DNA of 8,777 nt from an uncultured Oscillospiraceae bacterium (GCA_934589675.1 CAKTOF010000033.1:1-8777); one strand, 5' to 3'; counted from the first letter of the stretch, positions 1 through 5,708 are shown. The notes: a model not told the origin generated them from the sequence alone. Numbers and translations: made by a program.

Positions 1-10
1 TTGCGGTACG

Positions 11-192
11 CGCCCCAATACCTCCCCTGTGCAAGGGGAGGTGGCACGGCCGCAGGCCGTGACGGAGGGGTTGGCGGCACGCGGTTCGAATATCGGGCGC
101 GCACTGCGAGGTTGAAAGCTCCAACCCCTCAGTCGGCTTCGCCGACAGCTCCCCTTGCACAGGGGAGCTATGGCGCGGCGCGGGAATTGGCC
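11..192. repeat. Composite hairpin repeat E1 (alpha module facing beta module)
   Basis: Two hairpin modules lie tail to tail. The alpha module starts with a 9-bp stem (20-28 with 34-42, loop GTGCA), then a 7-bp stem (45-51 with 55-61, loop GCA), then a terminal GGAGGGGTTGG. After a 46-nt spacer comes the inverted beta module: CCAACCCCTC, a 6-bp stem (132-137 with 141-146) and a 9-bp stem (147-155 with 161-169). The outer beta flank (170-192, TGGCGCGGCG then AATTGGC) recurs at other copies and ends 1 nt before the recF stop codon. No gene is supported in 1-193. No U-tract follows the stems, so this is not an ordinary terminator. It is the reverse-orientation counterpart of the copies at 1575-1966. 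Confidence 0.9.
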
Positions 193-193
193 T

Positions 194-1297
194 TTACATC
201 TCCACCGAGCCGTGGGCGATGTGGAGGACCTCGCCGTCTTTGGGGAGCTCGCCCTCGCCGCAGGAGGTGATGAGGACCTGACCCGTGCGGATCCTATTTA
301 AGATAAAGTCACGCCGGCCGGCGTCGAGCTCGGAGAGGACGTCGTCGAGCAGCAGAACCGGCTCCTCGCCGGTGTCGTCAAAAACGATGGCGCGCTCGGC
401 GAGCTTTAAGGAGACGGCGGCCGTGCGCGTCTGCCCCTGCGAGCCGAAGGCGCGGATGGAGCGGCCGGAGAGGGCGGCGTCGAAATCGTCGCGGTGCGGG
501 CCGGTCAGGCAGGCGGCCGAGGCAAGCTCGGCGGCGAAATGGCTGCGCATATGCTCGCGCAGCCGCTCGGCGATCTCGCGCGCGGGCGCGAGCGGATCGG
601 CGACCGTCGAGACGGTCTGGTAGGAGAGCGTCAGCGCCTCGCGGCCGCCGGAAAACTCGGCGTGGAAGCGGGCGCTCGTCTCGTTGAGCTTTTGAAGGTA
701 GCGCGCGCGGTAGGCGATGATGAGCGCGCCGGTCTGGGCGAGGCGCTCGTTGAACTCCGGCAGCGTCTCGAGCGCGGACGGCGTCTCGAAATGGTCTTTT
801 AAGATGCGGCTTTTATGGTCGAGCAGGCGCGAATATTCGCGCAGCGCGCGCTCGTAATTCGGGCGGAGCTGGGATATCGCGTCGTCCAAAAAGCGACGGC
901 GCGCGGACGCGCCGGATTTTAAGATCATGAGATCCTCCGGGCAGAACAGGACGGTCGTCAGCACGCCGGGCAGATGCTCGGCCGTGCGCTGCTTCACGCC
1001 GCCGATGAAAAGCTGCCTGCGGCGCCGGCCGCCGTAGAGCACGGCGCGGATGGACTGCTCGCGCCCGCCGGACTGGAGCCGGCAGGCGATGTCGGCATAC
1101 TCGCGGCCGAAGCCGATGAGCTCCTGCTCGCGCCGGGTGCGGAACGATTTGCCCGTGGACAGGTACGTCACGGCCTCGAGCAGGTTCGTCTTGCCCTGCG
1201 CGTTGCGCCCCAGGATGAGGTTGACGCCCGGGCCGAACGGGATCTCGGCCGCGTCATAGTTGCGGAAGCCCGAAAGGCAGAGCGACTCAAGCCTCAT
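194..1297 (-). CDS. recF: DNA replication and repair protein RecF
   Basis: RecF is an SMC-like ATPase that binds gapped DNA and helps RecO/RecR load RecA at stalled forks and single-strand gaps. The 367-residue product has the full family layout: Walker A GRNAQGKT at residues 30-37, the TGPHRDD segment at 265-271, the ABC-type signature SQGQ at 286-289, and Walker B PVLLLDD at 313-319 followed by LSELD. Length matches the family. The ATG at 1297 lies inside the end of yaaA: the stop of yaaA and the start of recF share 11 nt. No Shine-Dalgarno sequence precedes this ATG, so translation is probably coupled to yaaA. It is the last gene of the dnaA-side block in the window. Directly downstream lies repeat E1 and no recognisable terminator. 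Confidence 0.97.
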   Translation of the reverse strand: MRLESLCLSGFRNYDAAEIPFGPGVNLILGRNAQGKTNLLEAVTYLSTGKSFRTRREQELIGFGREYADIACRLQSGGREQSIRAVLYGGRRRRQLFIGGVKQRTAEHLPGVLTTVLFCPEDLMILKSGASARRRFLDDAISQLRPNYERALREYSRLLDHKSRILKDHFETPSALETLPEFNERLAQTGALIIAYRARYLQKLNETSARFHAEFSGGREALTLSYQTVSTVADPLAPAREIAERLREHMRSHFAAELASAACLTGPHRDDFDAALSGRSIRAFGSQGQTRTAAVSLKLAERAIVFDDTGEEPVLLLDDVLSELDAGRRDFILNRIRTGQVLITSCGEGELPKDGEVLHIAHGSVEM

Positions 1298-1541
1298 GAC
1301 TTACGACGGCATAGGTGTGGCCGTCAAAGCGCACGGTGTCGCCCGGGCGGAGCTTCTTGCCGCGCATGAGGCAAGGTTCGCCGTTGACGGAGACCTGCCC
1401 GTCCTGCACGACGTTTTTCGCCTCCCCGCCCGTCTCGACGGCCGCGGAGAACTTCAGAAAGTCCTGAAGCTTGATGAATTCCGTCGTGATGGGGATTTGC
1501 TTCACGGCGGCGGTGAACTTTTTGACGGGTTTGACTTTCAT
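1287..1541 (-). CDS. yaaA: S4-domain RNA-binding protein YaaA (RecF-adjacent)
   Basis: This is an 84-residue protein of the small S4-like family found between dnaN and recF in Bacillota (B. subtilis YaaA type, unrelated to E. coli YaaA). The S4 fold is visible from about residue 20: ITTEFIKLQDFLKFSAAVETGG, then a VNGEPCLMRGKKLRPGDTV segment typical of S4 RNA-binding loops. Its exact role is not settled; a ribosome-related role is suggested by the family. The start at 1541 is chosen because AAAGGAG sits at 1550-1556, a good distance upstream. An in-frame upstream extension to 1712 would translate repeat sequence and is rejected. The gene is separated from dnaN by 435 nt of repeats and overlaps recF by 11 nt. 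Confidence 0.9.
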   Translation of the reverse strand: MKVKPVKKFTAAVKQIPITTEFIKLQDFLKFSAAVETGGEAKNVVQDGQVSVNGEPCLMRGKKLRPGDTVRFDGHTYAVVSHEA

Positions 1542-1574
1542 GGTGTGGTCTCCTTTGGTGGGAGTGTGGGAGTG

Positions 1575-1766
1575 CGGGGGCCAAATTCTGCGCCGCGCCC
1601 ATAGCTCCCCTGTGCAAGGGGAGCTGTCAGCGAAGCTGACTGAGGGGTTGGAGCTGAAAGCTCGCAGGGCGCGTCCGGAATATGCAGCGCGTGCCGCCAA
1701 CCCCTCCGTCACGGCCTCACGGCCGTGCCACCTCCCCTTGCACAGGGGAGGTATTGGGGCGCGGTG
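1575..1766. repeat. Composite hairpin repeat E2 (beta module facing alpha module)
   Basis: This is the same composite as E1 in the opposite orientation. The beta module has arms AGCTCCCCT and AGGGGAGCT beginning at 1603, a second stem GTCAGC/GCTGAC (1626-1631 with 1635-1640, loop GAA) and terminal TGAGGGGTTGG. After a 46-nt spacer come CCAACCCCTCCG, a 7-bp stem CACGGCC/GGCCGTG (1710-1716 with 1721-1727) and the CCTCCCCT/AGGGGAGG hairpin ending near 1751. The outer flanks include the GCGCCGCGCC motif at about 1591. With E3 it fills the dnaN-yaaA gap. No gene or U-tract terminator is visible here. Confidence 0.9.
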
Positions 1767-1778
1767 GGGGTTTTCAGC

Positions 1779-1966
1779 GCGCCAAAATTATGCGCCGCGC
1801 CATAGCTCCCCTGTGTAAGGGGAGCTGTCAGCGTCAGCTGACTGAGGGGTTGGAGCTGAAAGCTCGCAGGGCGCGACCGGAATATGCAGCGCGTGCCGCC
1901 AACCCCTCCGACTCGCCTTGCGGCGAGCCACCTCCCCTTGCACAGGGGAGGTATTGGGGCGCGGTG
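1779..1966. repeat. Composite hairpin repeat E3, tandem with E2
   Basis: This direct repeat of E2 is offset by 200-201 bp. It retains all four stems but with changed sequence. The beta second stem is GTCAGC/GCTGAC with a longer loop GTCA (1827-1842). The alpha second stem has switched from CACGGCC/GGCCGTG to CTCGCC/GGCGAG with loop TTGC (1912-1927). First-hairpin arms remain perfectly complementary. The right end (GTATTGGGGCGCGGTG) stops 10 nt before the dnaN stop codon. Together E2 and E3 leave only about 30 nt of non-repeat sequence next to yaaA in the 435-nt gap. Confidence 0.9.
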
Positions 1967-1976
1967 CATTTTTTTA

Positions 1977-3080
1977 TCAATCCGCCTTCAGGCGCACCGG
2001 GAGGACCATGTAGGCGAACCGGTTTGAGCCGTCGGTCGGGGTGAGGACGATGGGGCTTAAGCTGTTGGACAGCTCGAGGGTCATCTCCTCGTCGGGGACG
2101 GCGCGGATGGCGTCCATGAGGTAGCGGCAGTTGAAGCCGATCTCAAGTCCCTTGCCGTCGCCGGCAAGAGAGCAGGTGTCGTGCGCGGCGCCGACGGTGG
2201 AGCTCGTTTTGAGGTCGACCTCGTTTTCGTCGAACGTGCAGCGGACGGGCGATTTGACCTTTTCGGAGATGACGAGGCTCATGCGGTCGAGCGCGTTGTA
2301 GAGCTTCATGCGCGCGGCCGTCAGCAGAATGGGGTTGTCCGTCGGGACGACGCGGCGCCAGTCGAGAAATTCGCCCTCGAGCAGGCGGCAGACGAGCGTC
2401 ACGCCGCTGGCGGCGAAGCTGATGTGCTTCGTGCCGAGGGTAAAGACGGCTTTTTCGTCGGTGTCGGACAGGAGCTTCTCCACCTCGCGCAGCGCAGAGC
2501 CGGGGACGACGAACTTCATGGCGCGGCCGGCCTCGACGGGCGCGCGGCGGAGCGCGAGACGGTAGCCGTCGACGGAGACCATGGTCAGCACGTCGTCGTT
2601 GATCTCAAAGAGGCAGCCGGTGTGGATCGGGCGCGCCTGATTTTCGCTGACGGCGAAGATCGTGCCGTTGATGAGGTCGCGCAGATCCTTCTGCGCGATG
2701 GTGACGCCGCTGTCATACTCGACGTCGGGCAGCTCCGGGTAGTCCTCGGCCGTCATGGCGGTGATGGAGAACGAGGAGATGCCGCACTGGATCGTGACGC
2801 GGTAGTCGCCGTCGACAAAGACGGTCACGACGTCGTCGGGCAGCTTCCGGATGATGTCGGAAAACAGCTTGGCGGGCATGACGCACGAGCCGGGCTCTGA
2901 TACGTCCGCGCCCATGGAGGCGGTGATGCCCGTCTCGAGGTTGTAGCCGGTGAGCAGCAGGTTCGCGCTCGCGCGGACCAGGATGCCCTCAAGCGACGGG
3001 ATGGCGCTCTTCGGCGCGACGGCGCGGGCGACGGCGCCGAGCGCGCTGTTCAAGATCGCTTTTTCACAGGAGAATTTCAT
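1977..3080 (-). CDS. dnaN: DNA polymerase III sliding clamp (beta subunit)
   Basis: The 367-residue product is the ring-forming clamp that tethers the replicative polymerase and recruits other replication and repair proteins. It starts MKFSCEKAILNSAL, continues with the conserved IPSLEGILVRA segment, and has the family's three repeated clamp domains (about residues 1-120, 125-245 and 246-367), ending LPVRLKAD, close to the usual MPMRL-type tail. Length is normal. The ATG at 3080 is preceded by GAAAGGAGCG (3086-3095), which decides the start. It lies 248 nt downstream of dnaA across the DnaA-box cluster and is followed by two repeat composites before yaaA. Whether it has its own promoter in the spacer is unclear: I see no convincing -35/-10 pair. 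Confidence 0.98.
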   Translation of the reverse strand: MKFSCEKAILNSALGAVARAVAPKSAIPSLEGILVRASANLLLTGYNLETGITASMGADVSEPGSCVMPAKLFSDIIRKLPDDVVTVFVDGDYRVTIQCGISSFSITAMTAEDYPELPDVEYDSGVTIAQKDLRDLINGTIFAVSENQARPIHTGCLFEINDDVLTMVSVDGYRLALRRAPVEAGRAMKFVVPGSALREVEKLLSDTDEKAVFTLGTKHISFAASGVTLVCRLLEGEFLDWRRVVPTDNPILLTAARMKLYNALDRMSLVISEKVKSPVRCTFDENEVDLKTSSTVGAAHDTCSLAGDGKGLEIGFNCRYLMDAIRAVPDEEMTLELSNSLSPIVLTPTDGSNRFAYMVLPVRLKAD

Positions 3081-3212
3081 GGGGACGCTCCTTTCGGTGA
3101 TGGTACGCTCTCTTTAGAGAGAAAGAAAGAGAGATTATCAGGCAGTAAAAGCCGCAGTAGGGGAAACTTATGTGGAAAAGTGGAGAAAACCCAGCGGTGG
3201 CGGGCGTTTGCC

Positions 3213-3232
3213 ATCCACAGGAGGCTGTGGAT
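3213..3232. promoter_or_regulatory. Inverted pair of DnaA boxes
   Basis: ATCCACAG (3213-3220) and CTGTGGAT (3225-3232) form a perfect 8-bp inverted repeat around GAGG. The right half is the exact-consensus DnaA box TGTGGATAA; the left half matches seven of nine positions. Paired opposite-facing boxes suggest DnaA binding as adjacent protomers. Confidence 0.75.
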
Positions 3233-3297
3233 AAAGAACAACGTTTTCCACAGGAAAAATCGCCGTCCGGCCGGGGAAAATTCTCCACAGGCTTGCA

Positions 3298-3327
3298 CTG
3301 TGGATTCCACAGGCGGGCTGTGGAATT
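3298..3327. promoter_or_regulatory. Cluster of three overlapping or inverted DnaA-like boxes beside the dnaA stop
   Basis: CTGTGGA (3298-3304) and TCCACAG (3306-3312) form a palindrome around one base. ATTCCACAG (3304-3312) then pairs with CTGTGGAAT (3318-3326) as a perfect 9-bp inverted repeat with a GCGGG centre. The last box ends one base before the dnaA stop codon at 3329. In the dnaA transcript the same bases could fold as a hairpin, so a role in the dnaA-dnaN message is also possible. Confidence 0.65.
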
Positions 3328-3328
3328 G

Positions 3329-4642
3329 TTACAGGCGGCCGTTGATGTTCGCGGTGATGTCGCGCACGGCCGTTTTGATGGCCTCGTCGCCGGATTTTAA
3401 GCTCTTTTCGACCTTCTGGACGGAGTAGAGCACGGTGGAATGGTCGCGGTCGAACTCCTGGCCGATCTCGGGGAGGCTGAGGCTCGTCATGGAGCGGCAG
3501 AGGTAGATGGCGACGGAGCGGGCGTCCGAAATGCCCTTTGTCTTGCGCTTGGAGAGGATCTGCGTCTCGTCGACGGAGTAATACCGCGCGACCTCGGCCA
3601 GAATGAGCGGGACGGTCGGGACCGTTTCGGGCTTGCCCTTGTACATATCTTTTATCATGCGCTGGACGCTCGGCACCGTGATGGCCTCGCCGGCCAGAGA
3701 GTGCTGGGCGAAGATCTTCTTGACGGTGCCCTCGATCTGGCGGACGTTGTTTGTGATGTTCTCGGCGATGAAGGTACACACGTCGTCGGGGAGATTAAGG
3801 TGCATGGAGTCGGACTTGTTTTTGATGATGGCCATGCGCGTTTCGTAGTCCGGCGGCTGGATGTCGGCGAGCAGGCCCCACTCGATGCGCGTGCGGATGC
3901 GGTCGGCCAGGGTGTTCATCTCCTGCGGCGGGCGGTCAGAGGTTAAGACGATCTGCTTGTGCGCCTCATAGAGCGTGTTGAACGTGTGGAAGAATTCCTC
4001 CTCGGTGGACTCTTTTCCGGCGATGAACTGGATGTCGTCCATCAAAAATAAGTCGGCGTTTCGGTATTTGCTGCGGAATTCGACGTTTTTGCCCTCGCGG
4101 ATGGCGGCGATCAGCTCGTTGGTGAACTGGTCGCCCTTTAAGTAAACGATGTTGAACTCCGGGTGCTTTTTGCGGATCTCGTTGGCGATGGCGTAGAGAA
4201 GGTGCGTCTTGCCGAGGCCGGACTGGCCGTACAGCAGCAGCGGGTTGTACCGCTCGGCCGGGGCCGTTGCGACGGCGATGGCAGCCGCGTGCGCGAAGCG
4301 GTTCGACGGGCCGACGACGAACGTGTCGAACGAGAACTGCGGGTTGAATTCAAACGGCTCGGTGCGGGACGACTTTGCGCGGAAGGCGCGCATATCCGTG
4401 TCGTCGAGCACCTCGACCTCGACCTCCATGTTGAATAGCTCGCGCATGGCGTCTTTGACATAGTCGAGGCAGCGGCGGTTGATGACGTCCTTCCGGTAGG
4501 CAGACGGCGTGTAGAGCACGAGCTTGTCGCCGGTCAGCTCGACGACCTCCGCGTCGTCAAACCATGTGGAGACGACGGTCGGCGTCAGGCGGCTCTCCAG
4601 AAGGCCGAGCACCTTGGCCCAGACATAGGCGGAAGAGTACAT
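3329..4642 (-). CDS. dnaA: Chromosomal replication initiator DnaA
   Basis: DnaA is the AAA+ initiator that binds DnaA boxes, oligomerises with ATP and unwinds oriC. The chosen product has 437 residues. Domain I covers about residues 1-80, followed by a short linker. The AAA+ domain begins near NPQFSFDTFVVG, with Walker A GQSGLGKT at 139-146, Walker B LFLMDD at 198-203 and RTRIEWGL at about 250-257. The C-terminal helix-turn-helix carries the DnaA signature with DRDHSTV at 398-404. The start at 4642 is preferred over an in-frame ATG at 4705 because AAAGGAGG (4649-4656) stands 6 nt before it and MYSSAYVWAKVL begins the conserved domain. The extra 21 upstream residues look like translated leader. 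A promoter lies at 4711-4739. Confidence 0.98.
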   Translation of the reverse strand: MYSSAYVWAKVLGLLESRLTPTVVSTWFDDAEVVELTGDKLVLYTPSAYRKDVINRRCLDYVKDAMRELFNMEVEVEVLDDTDMRAFRAKSSRTEPFEFNPQFSFDTFVVGPSNRFAHAAAIAVATAPAERYNPLLLYGQSGLGKTHLLYAIANEIRKKHPEFNIVYLKGDQFTNELIAAIREGKNVEFRSKYRNADLFLMDDIQFIAGKESTEEEFFHTFNTLYEAHKQIVLTSDRPPQEMNTLADRIRTRIEWGLLADIQPPDYETRMAIIKNKSDSMHLNLPDDVCTFIAENITNNVRQIEGTVKKIFAQHSLAGEAITVPSVQRMIKDMYKGKPETVPTVPLILAEVARYYSVDETQILSKRKTKGISDARSVAIYLCRSMTSLSLPEIGQEFDRDHSTVLYSVQKVEKSLKSGDEAIKTAVRDITANINGRL

Positions 4643-4710
4643 GGGGCGCCTCCTTTCCTGAATGTGAAGCGGCGCGTTCGGGCGCGTTGGGGCATGGTAA
4701 TACATTATTT

Positions 4711-4739
4711 ATAATATCATATTATCCGCCTGAGAGCAA
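4711..4739 (-). promoter_or_regulatory. Predicted dnaA promoter (sigma-A type)
   Basis: Read on the minus strand, TTGCTC (4734-4739) and TATTAT (4711-4716) are separated by exactly 17 nt. This would give a leader of roughly 60 nt before the dnaA start at 4642. No DnaA box is obvious in the promoter, so autoregulation by DnaA at this site is not shown. Confidence 0.6.
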
Positions 4740-4746
4740 GAGCATA

Positions 4747-4765
4747 CTTTATATTAAATATAAAG
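4747..4765. promoter_or_regulatory. AT-rich palindrome between divergent dnaA and rlmH promoters
   Basis: CTTTATATT and AATATAAAG form a perfect 9-bp inverted repeat around a single A. It sits inside the most AT-rich stretch of the window (about 4698-4775), upstream of both the dnaA and rlmH -35 elements. It could be an operator for a dimeric regulator or part of a duplex-unwinding element; nothing in the sequence decides between these. Confidence 0.5.
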
Positions 4766-4784
4766 GACTGAAATTTTCCGCCCG

Positions 4785-4813
4785 TTGCGCGGGTGCGTGC
4801 GGCATGGTAGAAT
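4785..4813 (+). promoter_or_regulatory. Predicted rlmH promoter (sigma-A type)
   Basis: TTGCGC (4785-4790) and TAGAAT (4808-4813) are separated by 17 nt, about 27 nt before the rlmH start codon. The leader would be short and carries the AAAAGGAGG ribosome binding site. Confidence 0.6.
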
Positions 4814-4840
4814 GGGGAAAAAAGAAAAGGAGGCGGCGCT

Positions 4841-5284
4841 ATGGCGGCCATCACGCTCATCGCCGTGGGAAAGCTGAAGGAATCGTTCTATGCGCAGGCG
4901 TGCGCGGAGTATGAAAAGCGGCTGCAGGCGTTCGGCGGCGTGCGCGTCGTGGAGCTTCCGGAGGGAAAAAGCCGCGCCGCGGAGGCTACGGCGGTCCGCG
5001 CGAGGATCCCGAAGGGCGCGTGGCTGGGTGCGTTTACGCCCGAGGGGAAGAAGTATTCCAGCGAGGGCTTCGCGGCGCTGCTTGAGAAAACGGAGATGAG
5101 CGGCCGGCCGCTGTGCTTTCTCATCGGCTCGAGCGAGGGCATCGACCCGTCGCTCAAGGCGCAGGCCGACGCGCAGATCTCCGTCTCGGACATGACCTTC
5201 CCGCACCACCTGTTCCGCGTCATGGCGCTCGAGCAGCTCTACCGCGCAAGGAGCATCTCGGCGGGAGGGAAGTACCATAAGTAG
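4841..5284 (+). CDS. rlmH: 23S rRNA (pseudouridine1915-N3) methyltransferase RlmH
   Basis: RlmH is a SPOUT-family methyltransferase that uses S-adenosylmethionine to methylate pseudouridine 1915 in helix 69 of 23S rRNA, acting on assembled ribosomes. The 147-residue product begins MAAITLIAVGKLKESFY and has the SAM-binding knot motif IGSSEG (95-100; relatives usually have IGGxxG), the MTFPHHLFRVMALEQLYRA segment (118-136) and the C-terminal YHK that completes the active site. It is about ten residues shorter than the B. subtilis protein, but N- and C-terminal motifs are both present, so it appears intact. AAAAGGAGG lies before the ATG at 4841. It is divergent from dnaA. Its stop codon is followed within 12 nt by repeat unit C1, and I see no U-tract terminator. 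Confidence 0.96.
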   Translation: MAAITLIAVGKLKESFYAQACAEYEKRLQAFGGVRVVELPEGKSRAAEATAVRARIPKGAWLGAFTPEGKKYSSEGFAALLEKTEMSGRPLCFLIGSSEGIDPSLKAQADAQISVSDMTFPHHLFRVMALEQLYRARSISAGGKYHK

Positions 5285-5296
5285 GCGCGGCGCCCT

Positions 5297-5319
5297 GTAG
5301 GGGCGGATAGCATCCGCCC
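5297..5319. repeat. Single-hairpin repeat unit C1
   Basis: GTAG precedes an 8-bp perfect stem, GGGCGGAT (5301-5308) and ATCCGCCC (5312-5319), with loop AGC. A second copy with loop ATC is at 8468-8490. It begins 12 nt after the rlmH stop. Without a T-run it is a poor intrinsic terminator, but it could protect the rlmH mRNA 3' end. Confidence 0.85.
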
Positions 5320-5348
5320 GAAAGGCCGATTGCGTGCCAGCGCCAAAG

Positions 5349-5400
5349 CCTCCCTTGTGCAAAGGGAGGTGGCACGGCGAAGCCGTGACGGAGGGATTGT
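5349..5400. repeat. Two-hairpin repeat, alpha module
   Basis: The stem CCTCCCTT/AAGGGAGG (5349-5356 with 5362-5369, loop GTGCA) is followed by CACGGC/GCCGTG (5373-5378 with 5382-5387, loop GAA) and terminal GGAGGGATTGT. Compared with the E copies, one C has become T in the arm, its partner has become A, and the terminal tract has changed from GGAGGGG to GGAGGGA. The spacer after it (about 5407-5446) is related to the inverted spacer beside the module at 8366-8418. Confidence 0.88.
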
Positions 5401-5469
5401 CGGGCGGAGGGCTTGTACTGCGCCGATTTAGCCGCACAGACCCGGAGGCCAGACGCTGTACGCGGGAAC

Positions 5470-5494
5470 GGGCGACCGCAAGGGTCGCCCCTAC
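5470..5494. repeat. Single-hairpin repeat unit D1
   Basis: GGGCGACC (5470-5477) pairs with GGTCGCCC (5483-5490) around loop GCAAG and is followed by CTAC. Copies occur at 8294-8322 (inverted, full 12-bp stem) and at 8753-8777. It lies between the alpha module at 5349 and the beta module at 5538. Confidence 0.87.
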
Positions 5495-5537
5495 AAGACG
5501 TGACGTTCAACCAACCCTTCTGCAAAATCCGAGCTTA

Positions 5538-5609
5538 CAATCCCCCAGTCGGCTCCGCCGACAGCCCCCTTTACACAAGGGGGCCTTTTGGAGGGCGCGC
5601 GGCGGGAAT
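5538..5609. repeat. Two-hairpin repeat, beta module (inverted) with outer flank
   Basis: ACAATCCCCC leads into stem GTCGGC/GCCGAC (5548-5553 with 5557-5562) and then GCCCCCTT/AAGGGGGC (5564-5571 with 5577-5584, loop TACAC). The outer flank to 5609 keeps the GGCG...AATTGGCGCGG element also seen beside E1-E3 and at 8711-8740. From 5610 to 5700 I see no gene or clear structure. Confidence 0.85.
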
Positions 5610-5708
5610 TGGCGCGGTGCAGACGCGATGGCGCAGTCCGGAGGGCGTGGCGCTGGCTTATTCGTGGGGCGTATATGGAGCACGTCAGGAATTTCATAAG
5701 CAAAACGG

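Larger units (their letters stand above)
3081..3328. other. Putative replication origin (oriC) in the dnaA-dnaN spacer
   Basis: This gene-free spacer holds at least eight TCCACA/TGTGGA-core DnaA-box-like 9-mers within 160 nt: 3171-3179, 3211-3219, 3226-3234, 3244-3252, 3281-3289, 3299-3307, 3303-3311 and 3319-3327. The one at 3226-3234 (TGTGGATAA) is an exact match to the consensus TTATCCACA on the minus strand. The side toward dnaN (3108-3150) is purine- and AT-richer and includes a small CTCTCT/AGAGAG inverted repeat (3108-3121). A dnaA-dnaN location for oriC is usual in Bacillota. Which AT-rich segment unwinds is not certain; the dnaA-rlmH spacer is the alternative. Confidence 0.85.

Noticed and set aside
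20..1952. Alpha/beta hairpins as intrinsic terminators
   Set aside because: No T-run follows the stems on either strand, unlike the genuine terminator at 8222-8258.
1709..2044. Open frames on both strands inside the dnaN-yaaA gap
   Set aside because: They translate the hairpin repeats and recur wherever the repeats occur; no start signal is present.
2181..2900. Plus-strand open frame of 239 codons within dnaN
   Set aside because: It lies fully antisense to the clear dnaN gene and has no family motifs.
4643..4705. Upstream start of dnaA adding 21 residues
   Set aside because: The added residues precede the conserved domain I, and the strong AAAGGAGG site lies within them, correctly placed for the ATG at 4642; the predicted -10 at 4711-4716 would also leave almost no leader.
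5260..5284. SCC-type attachment site at the 3' end of rlmH
   Set aside because: The position corresponds to the staphylococcal cassette site, but there is no second copy of the core in the window and no ccr-type recombinase; the AAGTACCATAAGTAG end is explained by the conserved YHK codons.
4754..5437. Minus-strand open frame of 227 codons across rlmH
   Set aside because: It is antisense to rlmH and its N-terminus would translate hairpin repeats.
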